Shown here piece after piece: positions 53,919 through 62,696 of a DNA stretch of 64,000 nt; position 1 is the stretch's first letter, and each line of letters begins with the position of its first letter. Position numbers and translations under genes: made by a program. The notes below the pieces were generated by a model. It was not told the origin of the DNA, ran no database searches, and saw nothing but the letters and a program-made list of their open reading frames with translations. The stretch comes from Solimonas marina. Its GTDB lineage: Bacteria; Pseudomonadota; Gammaproteobacteria; Nevskiales; Nevskiaceae. Location: contig NZ_JAAVXB010000007.1 in the NCBI RefSeq assembly GCF_012241385.1, positions 1-64,000 on the forward strand, written 5' to 3'.

Positions 53919-54010
53919 TGGCGGAGAGAGAGGGATTCGAACCCTCGATACGGCGTTCACCGTATACACGCTTTCCAGGCGTGCTCCTTCAACCACTCGG
54001 ACATCTCTCC
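53919..54010 (-). tRNA. tRNA-Ser (anticodon GGA)
   Basis: A 92-base class II tRNA: acceptor GGAGAGA/TCTCTCC plus G and CCA, anticodon loop CTGGAAA with GGA, a long variable arm (TACGG...CCGTA), and T arm GAGGGTTCGAATCCCTC. It reads UCC and UCU codons. Confidence 0.97.
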
Positions 54011-54062
54011 GTAATCGGTCCCGCGGTGCGCGCGGGGCGGCGATTATAGCGGCGATTGCGAC

Positions 54063-54434
54063 TTAAGGCTGCTTCTTGTCGTCGGGAGTCGCGGCTTTGT
54101 CGCTGTCGGGGGCGCCTTTCTGCTTCTTTTTGATCGTGTAGATCACTTCTTCTTCTTCCGAACCGCCGGTCATATGCGGCGGCTGGTCGAGGCAGGCCCA
54201 CTCGGTGCCACCCTTGGGGTTCTTGACCTTCTGGCCAAACGGCACCTGGTCCGCCGGCGCTGGCGGGATGTTCAGCGCCGTCGGCGATTGTGGCACCGTG
54301 AGACCCGGGATCTGGCCCGGCGTCGGCAGCGTCTTGGCGTCCTGATAGGCCTGGTCGCCTTCGCAACGGCGCGTGGCGCTGCAAGCCGACAACAGTGCGC
54401 TACCAACCAGCAGACCGCAGAGCAGCACACGCAT
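54063..54434 (-). CDS. Outer-membrane-type lipoprotein downstream of dapA
   Basis: A 123-residue lipoprotein: signal sequence with lipobox LLSAC (Cys at about 18), then a Pro-rich segment (LPTPGQIPGLTVPQSPTALN) and a charged tail (EEEEVIYTIKKKQKGAPDSD). Its ATG overlaps the dapA stop as TGATG. In gammaproteobacteria bamC (nlpB) follows dapA; the position and the Pro-rich N-terminal part fit, but the protein is far shorter than BamC and lacks its helix-grip domains, so only a BamC-like position can be claimed. Confidence 0.75.
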   Translation of the reverse strand: MRVLLCGLLVGSALLSACSATRRCEGDQAYQDAKTLPTPGQIPGLTVPQSPTALNIPPAPADQVPFGQKVKNPKGGTEWACLDQPPHMTGGSEEEEVIYTIKKKQKGAPDSDKAATPDDKKQP

Positions 54435-55312
54435 CAGATCGCTCCTGCCGCGCGCAGCGCGTTGCGGACCGTGTCCTGGTGCGAGGGGTCCATGGTGACG
54501 AGCGGCAAGCGCAGGCCGGCCGGAATTTTGTTCATTTCGTTGAGCGCCCACTTGACGGGGATAGGATTGGGTTCCACGAACAGATGCTTGTGGAGGGGCT
54601 GAAGTTCCGTATCGAGACGCTCGGCCTTCTTGCGATCGCCGGCGGCGGCGGCCACGCACATCTCGTGCATCTTGCGCGGCGCGACATTGGCCGTGACCGA
54701 GATGTCGCCGTGAAAGCCCATCAGGATCGATTCGCAGGCGGTGGCGTCGTCGCCGCTGTACAGGGCGAAGTCGCGCGGCAGATCGAGCGCCAGCAGATCC
54801 TTGACGCGATCGAAGTCGCCCTTGGCTTCCTTCAAACCGACGATGTTCTTCAGCTGCGCCAGGCGCTCGACGGTCGCCGGCAGCATGTCGCAGCCGGTGC
54901 GGCCCGGCACGTTGTAGAGGATGACCGGGATGTCGACCGCCTCGGCGATCGCCTTGTAATGGCGATACAGGCCTTCCTGCGGCGGCTTGTTGTAATACGG
55001 GGTGACGAGCAGCGCCGCATCGGCGCCGGCATCCTTGCCCGCCTGCGTCAGCTCGATGGCTTCCGACGTCGAGTTGGCGCCGGTACCGGCGATGACCGGG
55101 ATCCGCTTCTTCGACAGCTTGACGACGCGGCGGATGACCTCGATGTGCTCGTCGACGTCCAGCGTCGCCGATTCGCCGGTCGTGCCGACCGCGACGATCG
55201 CGTCCGTACCTTCGGAAATATGCCACTCGACCAGGGCCGACAGGCTGTCCCAGTCCACCGCGCCATCGGGGAACATGGGAGTGACGATGGCAACGATGCT
55301 GCCCTTGATCAT
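54434..55312 (-). CDS. dapA: 4-hydroxy-tetrahydrodipicolinate synthase
   Basis: Condenses pyruvate with aspartate semialdehyde in the lysine pathway. A 292-residue TIM barrel from the ATG at 55312 (MIKGSIVAIVTPM). The Schiff-base lysine is K161 in GLKEAKGD, with AVGTTGESATL (Thr of the triad) and LVTPYYNKP (Tyr) in place. The last base of its stop is the first base of the lipoprotein ATG. Confidence 0.97.
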   Translation of the reverse strand: MIKGSIVAIVTPMFPDGAVDWDSLSALVEWHISEGTDAIVAVGTTGESATLDVDEHIEVIRRVVKLSKKRIPVIAGTGANSTSEAIELTQAGKDAGADAALLVTPYYNKPPQEGLYRHYKAIAEAVDIPVILYNVPGRTGCDMLPATVERLAQLKNIVGLKEAKGDFDRVKDLLALDLPRDFALYSGDDATACESILMGFHGDISVTANVAPRKMHEMCVAAAAGDRKKAERLDTELQPLHKHLFVEPNPIPVKWALNEMNKIPAGLRLPLVTMDPSHQDTVRNALRAAGAI

Positions 55313-55451
55313 GCGCTTTGAGGAAAACCGGGGAGAACGGGGGCGCAAGTATAGCGAGTGCGCCTGCGTCGGGCGAAACCGCCCGAGCGCGCGGCTGACG
55401 CCGCCCGTCGACGGGCACTACAATACCGGGCTTAACCGCACCGCTGCGCCC

Positions 55452-55991
55452 ATGTCCGCCAACGATAATCTGCTCACCGTCTCCGTCATCGGCAAGCCCA
55501 AGGGCAATGTCGCGCTCGAGCTGTTCAAGGCGATCCGCGAGCGCGGCGGTGAGGTCGAGGACTGCCGGATCGCGCAGATCGGCGACCGCCTGACCGCGAA
55601 TCTTCTGGTGTCGGGCAACTGGAGCACGCTCGGCCGGCTGGAAACCGCCCTGCCCGGCATCGCCGAGAAGCTGGAACTGCAGGTGCGCTTCGAACGCTGC
55701 GAGGTGCGGCCGGTCAACCCCGACTTCCGCCCATACGCGGCGGAGGTGATCGCGCCGCAGGATCCGAACCTGCTCGTCAACATCCTCGAATTCTTCCAGC
55801 ATCAGGACGTCGAGGTCGTCGAGATCTCGACACAGAAGTATCAGTCCACGTACACCGGCGCCGACATGGCGAACGTGCAGATGGTGCTGCACGTGCCGGT
55901 CAACCAGCATCCGCAGGCGCTGCGCGAGTCGTTCATGGATTTGTGCGACGACCTCAACGCCGACGGCATGCTCGATCCGATCAAGACCTGA
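55452..55991 (+). CDS. gcvR: ACT-domain regulator, GcvR-like
   Basis: A 179-residue cytoplasmic protein made of two ACT domains (about 8-85 beginning LLTVSVIGKPKGNVALELFK, and 95-170 with LLVNILEFFQHQDVEVVEIS). This plan matches GcvR, the protein that blocks GcvA activation of glycine cleavage. It is divergent from dapA and followed after 28 bases by bcp, the same neighbourhood as in many relatives. Confidence 0.85.
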   Translation: MSANDNLLTVSVIGKPKGNVALELFKAIRERGGEVEDCRIAQIGDRLTANLLVSGNWSTLGRLETALPGIAEKLELQVRFERCEVRPVNPDFRPYAAEVIAPQDPNLLVNILEFFQHQDVEVVEISTQKYQSTYTGADMANVQMVLHVPVNQHPQALRESFMDLCDDLNADGMLDPIKT

Positions 55992-56019
55992 GGCGCGACG
56001 CGCACTCCAGGAGCACGCG

Positions 56020-56478
56020 ATGAAGCCCGGCGACAAGATTCCCGACCTCAAGCTGGCGGCCAGCGGCGGCCAGACCATCGGCCTGCGCGGCTTCAAGGGC
56101 AAGGCCCTGGTCGTCTACTTCTATCCGAAGGACAACACGCCGGGTTGCACGCAGGAAGGTCAGGATTTCCGCGACCTGTATGCGCAGTTCACCAAGGCCG
56201 GCGCCGAGATCGTCGGCGTATCGCGCGACAGCGTGAAGTCGCATGACAACTTCATCGCCAAGTTCGAATTCCCGTTCGCGCTGCTGTCCGACGGCGACGA
56301 GGCGATGTGCCAGGCCTTCGACGTGATCAAGGAAAAGAGCCTGTACGGCAAGAAATATCTGGGCATCGAACGCAGCACCTTCCTGTTCGACGCCAAGGGC
56401 GTGCTGAAGCGCGAGTGGCGCGGCGTCAAGGTCAAGAACCACGCGGCCGAAGTGCTGGCCGCGCTGAGCGAAATTTGA
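56020..56478 (+). CDS. bcp: Thioredoxin-dependent peroxiredoxin Bcp
   Basis: A 152-residue cytoplasmic PrxQ-type peroxidase. Peroxidatic C43 is in YPKDNTPGCTQEG. The resolving Cys usually five residues later is absent (Gln-Asp-Phe), as in some Bcp proteins; the Cys in DEAMCQAFDV may serve or the enzyme may be 1-Cys. GGAG precedes the ATG. The 269 bases after it show no gene. Confidence 0.95.
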   Translation: MKPGDKIPDLKLAASGGQTIGLRGFKGKALVVYFYPKDNTPGCTQEGQDFRDLYAQFTKAGAEIVGVSRDSVKSHDNFIAKFEFPFALLSDGDEAMCQAFDVIKEKSLYGKKYLGIERSTFLFDAKGVLKREWRGVKVKNHAAEVLAALSEI

Positions 56479-56747
56479 CCAATTCTGGCGCGCGGCGAAT
56501 AGCCAACTTACCGGCAATTCGCGCGTCTGAAAAGCACTTTCTTTCTGCGGACCGCCTGCGCTAGATTGAGGCCGGACGCCGCCGACGCGGCGCCGCATCT
56601 CCACCCAGGCTGCACCGCCAACATTACGAACGACCGCTTCAGCGCAGGCCAGACACACCGGGTTCCGAACGGAGCCGGTTGGCCTTCCACTCCGATTCCA
56701 GTCAGCGCCACGCCGTCCGGACGTGCGCGCAGGATTCCCTATTGCCG

Positions 56748-58181
56748 ATGAGCAAGCGCAAGATCTTCGTCCTCGATACCAACGTCCTCCTACACGACCC
56801 GTCCTCGCTGTTCCGATTCGAAGAGCACGATCTGTTCGTGCCGATGGTGGTCCTTGAAGAGCTCGATGCCGCCAAGAAGGGCACGAGCGAAATCGCCCGC
56901 AACGCGCGCCAGGTCAGCCGTTTCTTCGACGAGCTGATGCAGGACAAGAACCACGCGCAGATCGAAAAGGGCCTGCCGCTGCCCAGCACGCGGACCGGGC
57001 CGGCCAACAGCAGCAATCGCACCCGCAGCGGCGCACCGGCCAGCGGCAAGCTGTTCTTCCAGACGCGGCCGGCCGAAGCCGTGCTGCCGGGCATGATGCC
57101 GGGCAACAAACCCGACAACAGCATCCTGCTCAACGCGCTGGACCTGCAGACCAAACACCCCACGCGTCGCGTGGCGCTGGTCAGCAAGGACATCAACCTG
57201 CGCATCAAGGCCGCCGTGGTCGGCGTGCATACCGAGGATTACCACAACGATCAGGTCCTCGACGATCTGGATCTGCTCTACACCGGCTACAAGGAAGTGC
57301 CGGCCGACTTCTGGCAGACGCACGGCGAGAAGATGGAAAGCTGGCAGGACGCGCGCGGCCGCGCCTGCTATCGCATCAAGGGACCGCTGGCCAAGGAATG
57401 GCACGTCAACCAGTTCCTCTACATCCCCGACGATGACGACGACAAGGGCCTGGAACTGGTCGTCAGCAAGGTCGAAGGCTCGATGGCCGAGCTGCGCGTG
57501 GTGCGCGACTACCGCGCGTCGAAGACCGCGGTCTGGGGCATCCACGCCAAGAACCGCGAGCAGAACTTCGCGCTGAACCTGCTGCTCGACCCGGACGTCG
57601 ATTTCGTCACCGTGCTCGGCACCGCTGGCACCGGCAAGACGCTGCTGACGCTGGCGGCGGGTCTGGCGCAGACCATGGACGAACAGCGCTATCGCGAGAT
57701 CATCATGACCCGCGTGACCGTGCCGGTCGGCGAGGACATCGGCTTTCTGCCGGGCACCGAAGAGGAAAAGATGGCGCCGTGGATGGGCGCGCTGATGGAC
57801 AACCTCGAAGTGCTGACGCAGAACAGCTCCAGCGGCGACTGGGAACGCCAGGCGACCAACGACATTCTCGCCAAGCGCATCAAGATCCGCTCGCTGAACT
57901 TCATGCGCGGCCGCACCTTCCTCAATCGCTACATCATCATCGACGAGGCGCAGAACCTGACCGCCAAGCAGATGAAAACGCTGATCACGCGTGTCGGCCC
58001 CGGCTCGAAGATGATCTGCCTCGGCAACCTCGGACAGATCGACACGCCGTACCTGTCGGAGACCACGTCCGGCCTGACCTACGTCGTCGACCGCTTCCAG
58101 GGCTGGCCGCACGGCGGGCACGTAACGCTGGCGCGCGGCGAAAGATCGAGGCTTGCGGCCTACGCTTCGGATATCCTTTAG
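56748..58181 (+). CDS. PIN-PhoH family ATPase/ribonuclease
   Basis: A 477-residue two-domain protein. An N-terminal PIN ribonuclease domain (KIFVLDTNVLLHDPSSLF with metal Asp, and a downstream Asp in VSKDINLRIKA) is joined to a PhoH-like P-loop ATPase (Walker A TAGTGKT, Walker B YIIIDEAQN, and the SETTSGLTYVVDRF end). Such fusions act as unwinding RNases in known PhoH2-type toxin systems, but stand-alone chromosomal copies are common housekeeping genes. Start ATG at 56748. Confidence 0.9.
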   Translation: MSKRKIFVLDTNVLLHDPSSLFRFEEHDLFVPMVVLEELDAAKKGTSEIARNARQVSRFFDELMQDKNHAQIEKGLPLPSTRTGPANSSNRTRSGAPASGKLFFQTRPAEAVLPGMMPGNKPDNSILLNALDLQTKHPTRRVALVSKDINLRIKAAVVGVHTEDYHNDQVLDDLDLLYTGYKEVPADFWQTHGEKMESWQDARGRACYRIKGPLAKEWHVNQFLYIPDDDDDKGLELVVSKVEGSMAELRVVRDYRASKTAVWGIHAKNREQNFALNLLLDPDVDFVTVLGTAGTGKTLLTLAAGLAQTMDEQRYREIIMTRVTVPVGEDIGFLPGTEEEKMAPWMGALMDNLEVLTQNSSSGDWERQATNDILAKRIKIRSLNFMRGRTFLNRYIIIDEAQNLTAKQMKTLITRVGPGSKMICLGNLGQIDTPYLSETTSGLTYVVDRFQGWPHGGHVTLARGERSRLAAYASDIL

Positions 58182-58252
58182 CCCCCCGGCCGCGCCGCTG
58201 ATGGCGGCGCGGCCGGAAAAACAAGGAATACGAATTCATCGGAGACGGCCGC

Positions 58253-58585
58253 ATGCTCGGACGCCTGGGTACATCTATGAAGGAAGGCGCGCTCGCGGTC
58301 GCGCTGCGTGCTTACGTCAACGACCGCTACAAGGAATACGGCGAGGTCCTCGACTGCCAGGTCGACACCAAAGAAGGCCGCCTGCAGTTCCGCGTGCTGC
58401 TGCGCGGCGAGAAGGAACCGGCGAGCGCGTCGATCGACCGCTACGAGATCGAAAAGGAGGGCGAAGACGTCTACCTGAAGCTGCGCAGCTTCTCGACCTC
58501 GCGCGAGTGGATCACGCTGCTGCTGAACCAGCTGCTGGCTGGCAAGCGCTTCAAGATCCCGTCCAAGGTCGCATCGCTGCTCTGA
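58253..58585 (+). CDS. Conserved hypothetical protein
   Basis: A 110-residue protein beginning MLGRLGTSMKEGALAVALRAY. It has an alpha/beta pattern with GEVLDCQVDTKEGRLQFRVL and DRYEIEKEGEDVYLKLRSFS, and no signal peptide, Cys pair or catalytic motif. A GGAGA site precedes the ATG. Its gene is preceded by a 13-bp GC hairpin (58186-58216) after the PIN-PhoH gene. Role unknown. Confidence 0.7.
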   Translation: MLGRLGTSMKEGALAVALRAYVNDRYKEYGEVLDCQVDTKEGRLQFRVLLRGEKEPASASIDRYEIEKEGEDVYLKLRSFSTSREWITLLLNQLLAGKRFKIPSKVASLL

Positions 58586-58598
58586 GCCGGCACGCGCC

Positions 58599-58961
58599 GT
58601 GGCCTTAAGCCAAGCCCAGTACCGCAAGTGCGTCTCGCCCTGGCCGGGCGTGACGCTCGACGTCAAGTGGATCGATCATCTCGTGGCGTCGGTCGACGGC
58701 AAGATGTTCGCGATGCTCAATCTCGGCGGCAAGTATCCCGACCGCGTGCACTTCAAGGTCGAGGACGATCTGTTCCTGTCGTTGACCGAGCAGCCCGGCA
58801 TCGCGCCGGCGATGTATCTGGCGCGCGCGAAGTGGGTGACGGTCGTCGAACCGAAGCGCTACCCGCTCGACTGGTACGCGCAAAGCCTGCGTCGCGCTTA
58901 CGAGATCGTCGCCGCCAAACTGTCGAAAAAACGCCAGCGCGAGCTTGGATTGCTGAGCTGA
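58599..58961 (+). CDS. MmcQ/YjbR-family protein
   Basis: A 120-residue protein from a GTG at 58599. The YjbR fold is recognised from CVSPWPGVTLDVKWIDHL, then GKMFAMLNLG, LFLSLTEQPGIAPAMYLARA-KWV and RRAYEIVAAKLSKK. These proteins have a CyaY-like DNA-binding fold with uncertain role. Its TGA overlaps or abuts the next GTG. Confidence 0.85.
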   Translation: MALSQAQYRKCVSPWPGVTLDVKWIDHLVASVDGKMFAMLNLGGKYPDRVHFKVEDDLFLSLTEQPGIAPAMYLARAKWVTVVEPKRYPLDWYAQSLRRAYEIVAAKLSKKRQRELGLLS

Positions 58962-58962
58962 T

Positions 58963-59739
58963 GTGATCGACCTGTCCTGGTCGCTCGCGGCGCTGTGCGG
59001 CTTCGCGTTTCTGGCCGGCTTCGTCGATTCCGTGGTCGGCGGCGGCGGCCTTGTGCAGATGCCGGCGCTATTCGTGATGCTGCCACACGTGCCGCCGGTC
59101 ACCATCCTCGGCACCAACAAATTCGTCAGCACCTGGGGCACGGCGGCGGCGGCGATGCAGTACGCGCGGCGCGTGCGCATCGAATGGCGGGCAACGATCC
59201 CGACATTCGTCGCCGCGCTGCTGTTCGGCTTTCTCGGCGCGCGCATCGCCGCACTGGTGCCGAGCGAGGCCTTCCGGCCGATGGTGCTGGTGCTGCTGAT
59301 CGCAGTACTGGCGTACACGCTGTGGAAGAAAAACCTCGGTGCACTGCACGCACCGCGCCTCAACCCGAGTCAAACACTGTGGGCCGGCCTGGCGACCGGC
59401 ACGGTCATCGGCTTCTACGACGGCTTCTTCGGCCCCGGCACCGGCTCGTTCCTGATCTTCGCGTTCGTCGGTCTGTTCGGCTTCAGCTTCCTCGCCGCGT
59501 CGGCGTCATCGAAGCTGATCAACGTCACCACCAATGGCGCCGCCCTCGCCTTCTTCATCACGCATGGCCACGTCCGCTACGACATCGCGACACCGATGAT
59601 CGCCTTCAACGTCGCCGGTGGGCTGGTCGGCTCGCGACTGGCGATCCGGCACGGCAGCGGCTTCGTGCGCGTCATCTTCATCGTCGTCGTCAGCGCGCTG
59701 ATCGCGCGCTTCGCCTGGGACATCTGCACCCGGCACTGA
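58963..59739 (+). CDS. TauE/SafE-family membrane transporter
   Basis: A 258-residue inner-membrane protein starting at a GTG beside the preceding stop. About eight hydrophobic segments; the two family repeats show LAGFVDSVVGGGGLVQMPAL and IGFYDGFFGPGTGSFLIFAF, the YfcA-type signature. Members export or take up small sulfonates or sulfite-like anions; the substrate here is unknown. Confidence 0.88.
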   Translation: MIDLSWSLAALCGFAFLAGFVDSVVGGGGLVQMPALFVMLPHVPPVTILGTNKFVSTWGTAAAAMQYARRVRIEWRATIPTFVAALLFGFLGARIAALVPSEAFRPMVLVLLIAVLAYTLWKKNLGALHAPRLNPSQTLWAGLATGTVIGFYDGFFGPGTGSFLIFAFVGLFGFSFLAASASSKLINVTTNGAALAFFITHGHVRYDIATPMIAFNVAGGLVGSRLAIRHGSGFVRVIFIVVVSALIARFAWDICTRH

Positions 59740-59762
59740 GGGGCACGGCGCAGGATCGTCAC

Positions 59763-60725
59763 TCAGGCGCGGTCGGCCGGAAATGCGATGACGTCCTCGA
59801 TGCGCGCACAGCCGAGAATCTGCATCAGCAGGCGATCGGCGCCGAGCGCAACGCCGGCGCAGGGCGGCAAGCCGGCCTGCAGCGCCGCGATCAGCGCCGC
59901 GTCGTAAGGCGGCACCGCGCGGCCATTGGCCGCGCGCCACTGCTGATCGGCCTCGAAACGGCGCTGCTGCTCGGCAGCGTCGGTCAGTTCATGAAAGCCG
60001 TTGGCAAGCTCGACGCCATGCCAGAACAGTTCGAAACGCTCGGCGACCGGTGGCTCGTCATCGCGCACGCGCGCCAGTGCTGCCTGCGACGCCGGGAAGT
60101 CGTAAACGAAGGCCGGCGTCTGCGGCCCGAGCTGGGGGCCGATCACCAGCGACATCCACAGGTCCAGCCAGAAATCCGGATTGGCGATCTCGTCGTCGCT
60201 GAGCGCCTCGGGCTCGGCGATGCCGCGCTCGCCCAGACGACGGCGCAGTTCGGCGGCATCAGCCTTGAACGGGTCGAAGCCGGCGAAGATCACGAACACG
60301 TCTCGATACCGGTAGCGCTGCCAGCCGAACTCCGGCGCGCCGCAGCGGCGCAGCAATGCCTCGACCTCGTCCATCAGCGTCAAATGGTCGAAGCCCGGCC
60401 GGTACCACTCCAGCATCGTGAATTCGGGGTTGTGATCGCGGCCCTGCTCATCGCGGCGAAACACCGGCGCAGCCTGCCAGATCGGGCCGCTACCGGCTGC
60501 CAGGAGGCGCTTCATCGCGAATTCCGGCGAGGTCTGCAGCCACCCGCCGCCATCGGTGGCGAAGCTGTCGATGTGACGATCGACGGTCGCGTAGCGTGAA
60601 CGCAGCGGCGTCGAGACCTCCAGCACGTCGCGCTCGGCGAAGAAGATGCGGAAAGTGTTGAGCAGTGCGGCGCGGGCACGCAGCACCTCGAAGCTCGCGG
60701 TCGGTTTCCAGTTCGTCGCAGTCAT
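59763..60725 (-). CDS. epmA: EF-P beta-lysyltransferase EpmA
   Basis: A 320-residue paralogue of the class II lysyl-tRNA synthetase catalytic domain that attaches beta-lysine to EF-P. Start ATG at 60725. Class II motifs are visible: motif 2 (APVFRRDEQGRDHNPEFTMLEW) and motif 3 (GVALGADRLLMQIL). The tRNA-binding domain of LysS is absent, as expected. It lies 90 bases after efp, behind a terminator, with epmB divergent beyond efp. Confidence 0.94.
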   Translation of the reverse strand: MTATNWKPTASFEVLRARAALLNTFRIFFAERDVLEVSTPLRSRYATVDRHIDSFATDGGGWLQTSPEFAMKRLLAAGSGPIWQAAPVFRRDEQGRDHNPEFTMLEWYRPGFDHLTLMDEVEALLRRCGAPEFGWQRYRYRDVFVIFAGFDPFKADAAELRRRLGERGIAEPEALSDDEIANPDFWLDLWMSLVIGPQLGPQTPAFVYDFPASQAALARVRDDEPPVAERFELFWHGVELANGFHELTDAAEQQRRFEADQQWRAANGRAVPPYDAALIAALQAGLPPCAGVALGADRLLMQILGCARIEDVIAFPADRA

Positions 60726-60732
60726 GGCGCAG

Positions 60733-60767
60733 TCCAAAATAACAAAGGCCGCGCGAGGCGGCCTTTG
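60733..60767 (-). terminator. Terminator after efp
   Basis: CAAAGGCCGC pairs with GCGGCCTTTG (60743-60767); on the minus strand a T-rich TTATTTT follows. It would limit readthrough from efp into epmA. Confidence 0.75.
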
Positions 60768-60817
60768 CGGGCGGGCGATACCGCAGGCCGGCCTGCGCCG
60801 GCAGCGGCTGACCGCAA

Positions 60818-61387
60818 TTACTTGCCGACGCGGCTCAGGTACTCGCCGGTGCGCGTGTCGACCTTGATCTTCTCGCCTTCGTTGATGAACAGCGGCACCT
60901 TGACCACCGCGCCGGTTTCCAGCGTCGCCGGCTTGGTGCCGCCGGTGGCGGTGTCGCCACGCAGGCCCGGGTCGGTTTCGGTGATGGTCAGTTCGACGGT
61001 GTTCGGCGCGTAGACGATCAGCGGCACCTCGTTCCACAGCGTGACGCGGACGGTTTCCTCGCCCTTCAGCCACTGCGCGGCCTCGGCCATCGCTTCCTTG
61101 CCGGCCTGCACCTGCTCGAACGAGGTCGGGTCCATGAACGTCCAGAACTCGCCGTCGTTGTACAGGTACTGCATGTCGGTGTCTTCGACGTCCGCCGCTT
61201 CCCAGCTGTCGCCGGACTTCAGCGTCTTTTCGAGGACACGGCCGGTCTTCAGGTTGCGGATCTTCAGCGTGTTGGTCGCCTGGCCCTTGCCCGGCTTGCG
61301 GTACTCGTTGTCGATCACCGCGTACGGGTCGCCATCGATCAGAACCTTGGTCCCGGACTTCATTTCATTGGTGCTGATAGATGCCAT
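60818..61387 (-). CDS. efp: Elongation factor P
   Basis: A 189-residue factor that relieves ribosome stalling at polyproline. The modification site K34 is in YRKPGKGQA, matching the EpmA/EpmB-type loop and fitting the two modification genes on either side. The three domains (KOW and two OB) are complete. Divergent from epmB across 88 bases. Confidence 0.98.
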   Translation of the reverse strand: MASISTNEMKSGTKVLIDGDPYAVIDNEYRKPGKGQATNTLKIRNLKTGRVLEKTLKSGDSWEAADVEDTDMQYLYNDGEFWTFMDPTSFEQVQAGKEAMAEAAQWLKGEETVRVTLWNEVPLIVYAPNTVELTITETDPGLRGDTATGGTKPATLETGAVVKVPLFINEGEKIKVDTRTGEYLSRVGK

Positions 61388-61475
61388 GACAGCCTCGCAA
61401 AGTCTTTACTGAAAATGGATACGGGAAGTTTTCCCGGTTGCCGGGCCACGACGGCGCGGCGAAAATTGGCGGCGA

Positions 61476-62513
<1,038 letters not shown>

Positions 62514-62696
62514 ACGGGGTAGATGGGCCTGGTTCACTGCGGTTTCACGGACCAGCCATCGTCGGGGGTGGGGGCGATCACCAGCCATGAATGAAACGCA
62601 CGGATTCGCTGACCGGTCGCGGCCAGCTGTATGCCGCCCGTCGCCGCAGGCGGTGCGCTCGGCAGGCGGCCGCCATCGTGCGGCCCCGGGGGGCGC

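Noticed and set aside
58186-58216. 13-bp GC hairpin after the PIN-PhoH gene as a terminator
   Set aside because: It is followed by A and not T on the plus strand, and no U-tract is found on the minus strand either, so intrinsic termination is not supported.
62514-62696. c-di-GMP riboswitch or small gene before the FimX-like gene
   Set aside because: No GEMM-type conserved core was seen, and the minus-strand frame across it lacks family character.
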